Source: Nitrososphaera sp. UBA217
GTDB lineage: Archaea; Thermoproteota; Nitrososphaeria; Nitrososphaerales; Nitrososphaeraceae
Length of the DNA: 14,917 bases
Assembly (NCBI GenBank): GCA_002501845.1
Contig: DAOL01000046.1
Coordinates: 1,630 to 16,546 of the forward strand
Reading direction: 5' to 3'
Below the pieces are notes generated by a model that ran no database searches, was not told where the DNA came from, and worked only from the letters and a program-made list of their open reading frames with translations. Of this stretch, positions 6,361 to 12,242 are shown piece after piece. The translations under genes and the position numbers were made by a program. Every line of letters begins with the position of its first letter. Position 1 is the first letter of the stretch.

Positions 6361-7341
6361 TTAAAAGGTTGACAACATCTCCCTAAATGAACTTTCTGAG
6401 TCGTCCACGGGGTTTAACTGAATTATGGGAAGTGTAACCCCTGCAGACATGAATCTTGCAAGTGACCTTCTACATTCTTCTCCGCTTCCGCAGATTACAA
6501 GGGAGTCGAGCATCTTGTCAGAAACAAATTTTACAGCTGCATCGGCGCCACCTTTGCCATATTCGGTAGTGATTCTCTCGACTTCATTCATGAAGTTGTT
6601 TTCTGACAGGAACTTGTTGTAGTATTTCCCTACCGCAACATAGAACGCAAGCGTCTTTGCGGCGCGCTTGCGGGCCTTTTCGGGCTCTTTGTTTGATAGT
6701 GCGCAGATAAAAGACGATGCAACCTCGAAACTTTTCCCCCTCGTATTTTGCTTGATGTCTACAACAGTCTTTTTTAGTTCATCTAGAGGCCGCAGGTACA
6801 GGAGGACGCCGTCTGCTATCTCAGTGGCAAGCGAGACCATCTTCTTGTTGATAGCTGCCATAAAGATAGGGATATATTTTCTCTGCGGCTGATGCATAAT
6901 TCTGAAATTGTTCACTTTGAAGAGTTTGCCGTTGTAATTCACGTTTTCTCCGGTTATCATCAGCCTCAAGCATTCTATGTATTCTCTCATCCGGCTGACA
7001 GGCCTTTCAAATTTCATTCCGTGCCAGTTCTCTACAATGGCAGCCGTGCTTGCGCCGAGGCCGATGATTGTCCTGTTGCCTGAGAGCATATCAATTGTCA
7101 TCGCTGCCATTGCCACTGTCGCGGGAGTCCTTGCGTAAATGCTGACAATTGAAGTGCCAAGTCTGACCCTTTTTGTAACTTGAGACATTGCTCCAAGAGT
7201 AGCAAATGACTCGCGTCCCCAAGATTCAGGAATCCACAAAGAATCGACATTTTGGTCAGAGTCAGCTATCTTGGCGCATGCAAGAACTTCGCTCACCGAT
7301 AACAATGGGCCGAGGCTGTAGCCAATTTTTATTGCGGTCAT
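6361..7341 (-). CDS. Luciferase-like flavin/F420-dependent oxidoreductase
   Basis: 326 residues. A TIM-barrel protein of the bacterial luciferase / methylene-tetrahydromethanopterin reductase group. The N-terminal strand IKIGYSLGP, VDSLWIPESWGRESFATLGAM, the RVRLGTSIVSIYARTPATVAMAA region and the cofactor-side stretch GNRTIIGLGAS are typical, with IPIFMAAINKKMVSLATEIADGVLL later in the barrel. Thaumarchaea make F420, so F420 is the likely hydride carrier, but FMN cannot be excluded. The ATG at 7341 overlaps the upstream stop as ATGA, so it is translated with the nucleotidyltransferase. The substrate cannot be told from sequence. Confidence 0.85.
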   Translation of the reverse strand: MTAIKIGYSLGPLLSVSEVLACAKIADSDQNVDSLWIPESWGRESFATLGAMSQVTKRVRLGTSIVSIYARTPATVAMAAMTIDMLSGNRTIIGLGASTAAIVENWHGMKFERPVSRMREYIECLRLMITGENVNYNGKLFKVNNFRIMHQPQRKYIPIFMAAINKKMVSLATEIADGVLLYLRPLDELKKTVVDIKQNTRGKSFEVASSFICALSNKEPEKARKRAAKTLAFYVAVGKYYNKFLSENNFMNEVERITTEYGKGGADAAVKFVSDKMLDSLVICGSGEECRRSLARFMSAGVTLPIIQLNPVDDSESSFREMLSTF

Positions 7342-8021
7342 GACATCTTTATGGCCTGCATCTCGTTGGCTGCTTCTTCGATGTCCTTGTGCGAGTCAAT
7401 TGAGCGCCAGAAAATCTTCTCGTATTTCACTGCTTCGAGTTTTCCTTCCTTTGCCAGCGCGGGCAACGCGGTCACTTCGATGTTGCCGTTCTCAGGCAGG
7501 TACCTGAACACCTCACGTGTAAAGTGGTACACGCCTGCGTTGATCCACTTGTCTTGGATTTCCGGCTTTTCAACAAACCCCCGCACTCTGGAATTTCTGT
7601 CCAGCTCGATCACGCCAAACGGGCTGCGAAGTGGCACAAGCGCGATGGTGTGCAAGCCGGCGACACGTAATCTGTTTGGATCAAGCTCTGTGAGAACATC
7701 ACCGTTTAGCATGAGAAATGATTCCTCATCCGCAAGAAGGTTTTTGGCATTTTTCAGCGCGCCGCCTGTTCCAAGGGGCTCTTCTTCAATCGAATATTCT
7801 ATCCGGGCTCCGAGCTTGCTCCCGTCGCTAACATGGTCAAATATCTGCTCCTTCATATAGCCTACGCATAGGACAAAATCCTTGACACCGAATTTCATGA
7901 GCCACCTTACCTGCCAGTCGATAATTGGAACGCTGAGAACCTCTATCATGGGTTTGGGCTTCTGGTCAGTCAGCGGCTTTAGTCGCTTGCCAAAGCCGCC
8001 TGCAAGAACGACCGCTTTCAT
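7338..8021 (-). CDS. Sugar-phosphate nucleotidyltransferase
   Basis: 227 residues from the ATG at 8021. A TTG at 8030 would add three residues, but the TATA box spacing favours 8021. Rossmann-type NTP transferase: MKAVVLAGGFGKRLKPLT with KPKPMIEV (nucleotide binding), EEPLGTGGAL, the metal-binding LMLNGDVL, FVEKP, and NAGVYHFTREVF. Such enzymes join a hexose-1-phosphate to a nucleotide (glucose-1-P thymidylyl- or uridylyl-, or mannose-1-P guanylyltransferases) for glycans or lipids. The short length and lack of a C-terminal repeat domain leave the substrate open. It is the first gene of the minus-strand operon. Confidence 0.87.
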   Translation of the reverse strand: MKAVVLAGGFGKRLKPLTDQKPKPMIEVLSVPIIDWQVRWLMKFGVKDFVLCVGYMKEQIFDHVSDGSKLGARIEYSIEEEPLGTGGALKNAKNLLADEESFLMLNGDVLTELDPNRLRVAGLHTIALVPLRSPFGVIELDRNSRVRGFVEKPEIQDKWINAGVYHFTREVFRYLPENGNIEVTALPALAKEGKLEAVKYEKIFWRSIDSHKDIEEAANEMQAIKMS

Positions 8022-8041
8022 GATAACCAACAGCTGCCCGG

Positions 8042-8170
8042 TTAGTATAAAACGTTGTTAGTAAGAAGCCAATGGAATTCCTGGTAGCACTCCTTGCACA
8101 TGACCTTGCCCTCAGTGTGGTCGCACTGATAGACTTTGTCAGTTTTAACGCCGCACCGACTGCATTTCAT
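8042..8170 (-). CDS. Small zinc-ribbon protein (42 residues)
   Basis: 42 residues from the ATG at 8170, which overlaps the stop of the membrane protein gene as ATGA. The frame is open further upstream to 8230, but that part lies inside the membrane gene. The sequence has C3-x2-C6 (KCSRCGVKTDK) and C25-x2-C28 (MCKECY), with C16 and H18 between, forming a one-zinc ribbon, and ends EFHWLLTNNVLY. No catalytic motif is seen. Coupling to the membrane protein suggests joint production and perhaps interaction. It could bind nucleic acid or protein; function unknown. Confidence 0.65.
   Translation of the reverse strand: MKCSRCGVKTDKVYQCDHTEGKVMCKECYQEFHWLLTNNVLY
8045..8053 (-). promoter_or_regulatory. 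TATA box for the nucleotidyltransferase operon
   Basis: GTTTTATAC on the minus strand, centred 28 nt before the ATG at 8021, predicting a transcript with almost no leader. It lies within the last codons of the small zinc-ribbon gene upstream. Confidence 0.6.
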
Positions 8171-8574
8171 TTTTGAGCAGGCTCTTTGCCTTTTGCAGTA
8201 ACTGCACTTCTGTCGATTGCTACTTTCCACGTGCCTAGTCCTATGAGGACGGCCCCCGTTGTGATTGTTGATCCAATCGTGAGTATAGTTCTTGCTGAGT
8301 CTTCTGAGGCAGGCTCGCCCTTTGCAATGAGACCTATCATTCCAGCAATGATAAGGCCGCCGTTTATGAACAAGAGTGCTGAAATTATTGGCGTATATTC
8401 TTTGCGTCCAATGACAAACCCGATTATCGACATTACTACTGCACCTCCGCCAAACGCGCTTCCTCTTACAGATGCGTTAAAAGGTAAAAATTTCACAACG
8501 AGCGCATCCACACCATAGATTATCAAAAGTATCAACGAGGCGACAAGAAGGCCCGCCGCAATTCCTTTGACCAT
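8167..8574 (-). CDS. Four-helix membrane protein of unknown function
   Basis: 135 residues, ATG at 8574. Four hydrophobic segments: about 5-27 (IAAGLLVASLILLIIYGVDA), 40-57 (AFGGGAVVMSIIGFVIG), 62-84 (PIISALLFINGGLIIAGMIG) and 95-115 (ILTIGSTITTGAVLIGLGTW). A short charged tail ends in KGKEPAQK. There are no recognisable transporter or enzyme motifs. A TATA box 28 nt upstream implies a nearly leaderless transcript. Its stop overlaps the start of the 42-residue zinc ribbon. I do not recognise a family. Confidence 0.75.
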   Translation of the reverse strand: MVKGIAAGLLVASLILLIIYGVDALVVKFLPFNASVRGSAFGGGAVVMSIIGFVIGRKEYTPIISALLFINGGLIIAGMIGLIAKGEPASEDSARTILTIGSTITTGAVLIGLGTWKVAIDRSAVTAKGKEPAQK

Positions 8575-8596
8575 GTGGGTAATGGTTCATAATCAG

Positions 8597-8609
8597 ATTT
8601 AATAAATGT
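8597..8609. promoter_or_regulatory. Shared divergent TATA element
   Basis: A nearly symmetric AT stretch (TTTAATAAAT core) is centred 28-29 nt from the ATG of the minus-strand membrane gene (8574) and about 26 nt from the ATG of the plus-strand gene (8628). The 53-bp gap holds no other good TATA box, so one element may serve both directions. Confidence 0.55.
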
Positions 8610-8627
8610 ACGCTGCTTGCAGTACCG

Positions 8628-9170
8628 ATGCCCACAGATGTCAAGGACTTGCTATATTCAGCCATAAACGAGATAGGCAGGGAAAAGATCAGAATGGTTG
8701 TTGCTTCTGATGTTGATGTCTGCAAAAAATATTGTAGTGAAATTCTCAGAAAATGTAAACGTAAGCTGGGCACAGAAGCAAATGACGAAACGCTTGCAAT
8801 ATTATGCGAGGCTCTGCTTCATTTCATGCTTACAGCATCTCTCTTGCCGTCTGAGAGAAAGGTCAGCATGCACGGCGCGGATCTCGATGTAGCCATTCCT
8901 TCCACAAGGATATTGAGCAAGAGGCCCGACAAGTCACTTGTAATACAAGTGATAAGGGGAGATGACCTTGCCACAAAGGTAAAGCAGGCTGAATTGGTGC
9001 AACCGTACCGCGAAAATATCTGGCTCATATCTGCAAAGCAGTTGCAGACAAGTCATAGAAACTATCATCTTGGCTCTGGAAGTTTTCCATACTCGTGCAT
9101 CATTTCTGACATCAGCGCGTTCTTATTGAAAAAGGGAGACCGCGGGCTGAAATTGCTACCCGGACAATAA
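8628..9170 (+). CDS. Protein of unknown function, possible nuclease-like fold
   Basis: 180 residues. The ATG at 8628 fits a leaderless transcript from the TATA element at about 8602. The N-terminal half is helical (VKDLLYSAINEIGREK, CKKYCSEILRKCKRKL, ETLAILCEALLHFMLTAS). The second half has strands around GADLDVAIP (84-91), KSLVIQVIR (102-110) and ENIWLISA (129-136). The D-x-D ... I-Q-V-I-R spacing is loosely like the PD-(D/E)xK nuclease core, but the expected final lysine is Arg and the match is weak. No signal peptide or membrane segment. Its end overlaps the end of bioD by 15 nt, convergent. I do not recognise a named family. Confidence 0.65.
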   Translation: MPTDVKDLLYSAINEIGREKIRMVVASDVDVCKKYCSEILRKCKRKLGTEANDETLAILCEALLHFMLTASLLPSERKVSMHGADLDVAIPSTRILSKRPDKSLVIQVIRGDDLATKVKQAELVQPYRENIWLISAKQLQTSHRNYHLGSGSFPYSCIISDISAFLLKKGDRGLKLLPGQ

Positions 9171-9851
9171 GCTGTTCAGATCTACCATTTTTTCAAGCAT
9201 TTTTCCAATGTAAGTGTGATCAGCGTCTTTTGATAAGGGCAAGATTCCAACCTTAATGCCTGTCAGCCTTTCTATCATTTCTGGCGCTTTTTGCTCTGCA
9301 ATGGTTGGTTTTTTCGGCATTTTATTGACAATTATTCTCCTTACGTTGATGCCAAATTCCTTGCAGGCCATTACGGTAAGCAAGGTATGGTTGAGCGTTC
9401 CTATCGTAGGTGTTGTGATGATCATGGTCGGCATACCCGTGCTCTTTGCAAAATCTGCGACAAACTCCTTTTCTGTTAGCGGCACCATTATCCCGCCAAT
9501 GCCTTCGACTATCATGACATCATGTTTTTTTGCAAGGTTCTGCAGCACACGCAGCGCTTTTTCCACGCTCATTGGAGGTTCACGTTTTAGCTGCGAAGCC
9601 ACAAGTGGAGAGGCTGCCACAGAGTAAAAGAAAGGGTTCAGCTCACTGTCAGGATCGTCAACATCTGCAGCCTTGGCAAGAATCGCAGCGTCCTGAGACT
9701 TGTATTTTTTTGAAAATGGCCTGTTTGCTGTGGCAAATGGCTTCATAATGCCGACATTGATTCTTAGCCTTCTCAGGGCCCATGCAAGTCCGGCCGCTAC
9801 TGAAGTCTTGCCTACTCCTGTTCCAGTACCTGTTATGAATACGCCGCGCAT
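9156..9851 (-). CDS. bioD: Dethiobiotin synthase
   Basis: 231 residues. BioD closes the ureido ring: 7,8-diaminopelargonate + CO2 + ATP gives dethiobiotin. P-loop GTGTGVGKTS at residues 8-17, MKPFAT with K37, SQDA with D54, and VEGIGGIMVPL with E116 are the family's ATP-, metal- and substrate-binding elements; TPTIGTLNHTLLT also fits. Length is typical. It is divergent from bioA with 41 bp between starts, and its end overlaps a convergent gene by 15 nt. A TATA-like TTAAATG (9883-9889, minus strand) lies 35 nt before the ATG. Confidence 0.95.
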   Translation of the reverse strand: MRGVFITGTGTGVGKTSVAAGLAWALRRLRINVGIMKPFATANRPFSKKYKSQDAAILAKAADVDDPDSELNPFFYSVAASPLVASQLKREPPMSVEKALRVLQNLAKKHDVMIVEGIGGIMVPLTEKEFVADFAKSTGMPTMIITTPTIGTLNHTLLTVMACKEFGINVRRIIVNKMPKKPTIAEQKAPEMIERLTGIKVGILPLSKDADHTYIGKMLEKMVDLNSLLSG

Positions 9852-9892
9852 GGAAATATTATTAGAGCCATGGGGGTACCTGCATTTAACTG
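9852..9892. promoter_or_regulatory. Overlapping divergent bioD/bioA promoters
   Basis: 41 bp separate the two start codons. A plus-strand TATA candidate AAATATTATTA (9854-9864) is centred 34 nt before bioA. A minus-strand TATA candidate TTAAATG (9883-9889) is 35 nt before bioD. Each box would lie in or at the edge of the other gene's transcript, so the two promoters should compete or be controlled together. No copy of the ACTCGAGT palindrome is present here. Confidence 0.5.
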
Positions 9893-11230
9893 ATGAGCCT
9901 AAGAGATGTCGATAATCAATTCGTCTGGCACCCCTACACCCAGATGAGCGATTGGCGCAAGTGGAGCAACAGGGTAATAGTGAAAGGTGAGGGGTTCTAT
10001 CTCGTGGACAGCGAGGGTAGAAAATACCTTGATGGCATTGCCAGCATGTGGTGTAACGTCTGGGGCCACGGGCGGAACAAGGTCGTCAAGGCAATGACAG
10101 AGCAGCTGAAAAACCTACAACATTCCACACTGTTTGGGCTTGCCAACGGCCCGTCCGCGCAACTTGCTGAGATACTACTAGGACTGGCAAGGGGCATGGA
10201 CAAGGTGTTCTACACTGACAACGGTTCTACTGCAATTGAGGCTGCGATGAAGATGGCATTGCAGTACTGGTGCAACAAAGGCAGGCGTACAAAAAGAGAA
10301 TTCATCTCTTTAGAGCATGGTTACCACGGTGACACTATCGGCGCTATGTCCGTCGGCTACATTGAGAACTTTTTTGGTGCCTATAAGCCCTTGTTAGCCA
10401 AAGTGCATAGGGCTCCGAGCCCATTTCTCTACAAAAATCGGTTTGAGAACGAAAGCGACCTTGTAGAGTGGTGCCTTGAGAAAACAGAGAAGCTTTTCAG
10501 AAAACGCGCCGACAGGTTAGCTGCCTTGATTATGGAAAGCGGCGCCCAGATCGCTGGAGGCGCGATCATTTACCCGGCCGGTTACCAGAAAAAGATGGCC
10601 AAGCTATGCAGAGACTATGACGTGTTGCTGGTGCTGGATGAAATTGCAACTGGGTTTGGCCGGCTTGGTAGCATGATCGAATATTTGGCCCAGAGGTCGC
10701 AGCCGGATATTGTCTGCTTTGGAAAAGCCCTGACTGCCGGTTATTTCCCGCTTGCAGTTACGCTGACTACAGATCGCATCTTTAACGTGTTCCTTGGCAA
10801 ATATTCTGACAACAAACATCTTTACCATGGACACACTTTTAGCGGTAATCCGGTCGGCTGCGCAGCTGCGTTGGCAAATATCGAGCTTTACGAAAAAAAT
10901 AACCTGATGCAACAAATCAATGCAAACGCGAGATACATAGCGTTGAGGTTGCGCGAATTTGCAGGATCGCCGATAGTGGCGGACATCCGGCACAAGGGCC
11001 TACTGGCCGGCATCGAGCTTGCAAGAAACAATAAGCCGATTACCATTCTGAAGAATAAAGAGAGGATAAACTACTTCATAATGCAAGAGTCGTTGAAGAT
11101 GGGAGTACACCTGCGGCCCATCGGCAATATCATGATGGTGATCCCTCCTCTTGCGATAGGGAGGAGAGACCTTGAGAAGCTGCTTGACGTGCAGCTAGAA
11201 ATATTGAGAAAGGTGGAAAGACTATCTTAG
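9893..11230 (+). CDS. bioA: Adenosylmethionine-8-amino-7-oxononanoate aminotransferase
   Basis: 445 residues. BioA is a class III PLP transaminase that turns KAPA into DAPA, normally with SAM as amino donor. Visible features: VWHPYTQM near the N-terminus (substrate side), YTDNGSTAIEAAMKMA for the PLP phosphate, HGYHGDTIGAMS at 142-153 with Y144, VLDEIATGFGR with D249, and PDIVCFGKALTAGY with the PLP lysine K278; HTFSGNPVGCAAA follows. The WHPYTQM start and the neighbours separate it from other class III aminotransferases, including lysine-using BioK, though the donor is inferred. Its last 9 nt overlap the end of the convergent recombinase gene. Confidence 0.95.
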   Translation: MSLRDVDNQFVWHPYTQMSDWRKWSNRVIVKGEGFYLVDSEGRKYLDGIASMWCNVWGHGRNKVVKAMTEQLKNLQHSTLFGLANGPSAQLAEILLGLARGMDKVFYTDNGSTAIEAAMKMALQYWCNKGRRTKREFISLEHGYHGDTIGAMSVGYIENFFGAYKPLLAKVHRAPSPFLYKNRFENESDLVEWCLEKTEKLFRKRADRLAALIMESGAQIAGGAIIYPAGYQKKMAKLCRDYDVLLVLDEIATGFGRLGSMIEYLAQRSQPDIVCFGKALTAGYFPLAVTLTTDRIFNVFLGKYSDNKHLYHGHTFSGNPVGCAAALANIELYEKNNLMQQINANARYIALRLREFAGSPIVADIRHKGLLAGIELARNNKPITILKNKERINYFIMQESLKMGVHLRPIGNIMMVIPPLAIGRRDLEKLLDVQLEILRKVERLS

Positions 11231-11815
11231 CTGCCTTAGTTCTTTGTACAGCGTAGCTTTTGAGACGCCCAGATTCCTTGCTATTTTTTCTTTTGAATGG
11301 TTTTCTGCAAGCAGAATGATCAGGTGGTTCTTGTCTATCACTTTTTGAGGCCGGCCTATACCTTTGCCGGCGGCCCTGGCCCTTTCCATGCCATCTTTTG
11401 TTCTCTGAACGAGCATTTCGCGTTCTCTCTCTGCAACCCACGTTAGGATGCCGATCATCAATTTTCTGACGCTTGGTTCTGTTGTCTGCAGGAACGACTC
11501 TCTTGGAGAACACGAGATTAGAGGGGCGTACTGTTCTATCGCCTTTATCGCGTCGAGAGTATCCCAGAAGGTTCTGCCGACACGCGACAGCTCGTAAACT
11601 AGGACTGCATCGACTTCTGCCGTTCTGACAAGCTCGAGCATTTCCTGAAACCCGCGCCGCTGTATTGCAGGGACCTTGCCGCTGACAGCAGAATCTTCGA
11701 AAAAGTCAAGTATGTGGTAGCTGTTTTCCTGGGACCACTTTTCAAGAGCCAATTTTTGGTTCTGCACGGTTTGCTCTTCAGTGCTTACCCGGAGGTATGC
11801 AATGGCGTATTTCAT
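11222..11815 (-). CDS. Small serine recombinase (resolvase/invertase type)
   Basis: 197 residues from the ATG at 11815 (MKYAIAYLRVST); the frame is open to 11878, but the family's N-terminus starts at this Met. The nucleophile is S11 in YLRVSTEEQT. DAVLVYELSRVGRTFWDTLDAI carries the second active-site arginine region, and REREMLVQRTKDGMERARAAGKG is the long helix leading to the DNA-binding tail. The C-terminal GRPQKV and SKEKIARNLGVSKATLYKEL form a helix-turn-helix. All parts expected of an active enzyme are present. It lies between bioA and bioB on the opposite strand with no transposase or other mobile genes near, so it may be a solitary recombinase, an inversion system or a remnant of an element. 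Confidence 0.92.
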   Translation of the reverse strand: MKYAIAYLRVSTEEQTVQNQKLALEKWSQENSYHILDFFEDSAVSGKVPAIQRRGFQEMLELVRTAEVDAVLVYELSRVGRTFWDTLDAIKAIEQYAPLISCSPRESFLQTTEPSVRKLMIGILTWVAEREREMLVQRTKDGMERARAAGKGIGRPQKVIDKNHLIILLAENHSKEKIARNLGVSKATLYKELRQLR

Positions 11816-11826
11816 AGGTCTGAATG

Positions 11827-11863
11827 AATAAAGTGGCTTAACAGCAGTGTTGTCAATAAAGTG
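11827..11863. repeat. Direct repeat pair upstream of the recombinase
   Basis: AATAAAGTG occurs at 11827-11835 and 11855-11863, 28 bp apart, flanking a short inverted AACA-GCAG-TGTT (11840-11851). The position just upstream of the recombinase start makes it a candidate binding or crossover site, but the similarity is short. Confidence 0.35.
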
Positions 11864-11878
11864 CGATAAACTGTTCAA

Positions 11879-12154
11879 AAAGGGGAATGGCAGTAAATGA
11901 ACGTCAACATGTACAGGCAGACAAAATCAAAGGTAAAAAAACCGGGAGTGTTTTTGACCAATCTAGAAACGGGTCCTTTTTTGGACGGCTTTGCACATAT
12001 AATCAAATGACGGTTTCCGTCACTCATGTCCTGGGCGCACAGTCAAAAACGATCTATGACATTTTGGCTTTTTTGTGCGCAAAACATTAGCACCGGACAC
12101 TAGTTCTTGGGTAGTTGTTCATAGATAGCTTTTACATGCGATTTTCAATATATA
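11879..12154. other. Non-coding stretch with three inverted repeats
   Basis: There is no convincing gene between the recombinase promoter area and the bioB promoter. Three hairpin-capable repeats are present: GTCC-T6-GGAC (11973-11986), TGACGG-TTT-CCGTCA (12008-12022), and GCGCACA (12035-12041) with TGTGCGC (12074-12080), extended inward by A5/T5 tracts. A 12-bp palindrome CAATATATATTG lies at 12146-12157. A 67-codon open frame at 11887-12090 has no recognisable domain or promoter and I do not call it. The stretch could hold recombinase sites, a small RNA or a terminator. Confidence 0.5.
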
Positions 12155-12176
12155 TTGCTAAACTCGAATTTTGAAA
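12155..12176. promoter_or_regulatory. Degraded copy of the ACTCGAGT palindrome upstream of bioB
   Basis: The left arm TTGCTAAACTC is intact and the right arm is altered, so it matches the perfect site at 14373-14394 at 19 of 22 positions; the flanks match too, giving a 16-base identity (ATATTGCTAAACTCGA at 12152-12167). It lies about 35 bp upstream of the bioB TATA box, where a regulator could act. Confidence 0.5.
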
Positions 12177-12209
12177 TATCGTGCCTGGAATGGTAGATGT
12201 TATCCAAAG

Positions 12210-12218
12210 TTTTAATTA
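12210..12218 (+). promoter_or_regulatory. TATA box of bioB-bioF
   Basis: TTTTAATTA centred 29 nt before the bioB ATG, giving a leaderless or nearly leaderless transcript. Between the box and the ATG is ACAACTCGA (12225-12233), which repeats part of the palindrome at 4506-4527. Confidence 0.6.
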
Positions 12219-12242
12219 CCAGTTTACAACTCGACTGACCTG

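Noticed and set aside
8171..8230. Longer start for the small zinc-ribbon protein, adding further cysteines
   Set aside because: The extension lies wholly inside the membrane protein gene in another frame; the ATGA overlap at 8170 is the natural start.
11816..11878. 21 extra N-terminal residues for the serine recombinase
   Set aside because: The conserved fold begins at MKYAIAYLRVS; the extension has no family match and contains the promoter-like direct repeats.
11887..12090. 67-codon plus-strand open frame between the recombinase and bioB
   Set aside because: It has no domain, no promoter or ribosome site at the right place, and runs through three hairpins; it is better read as non-coding DNA.
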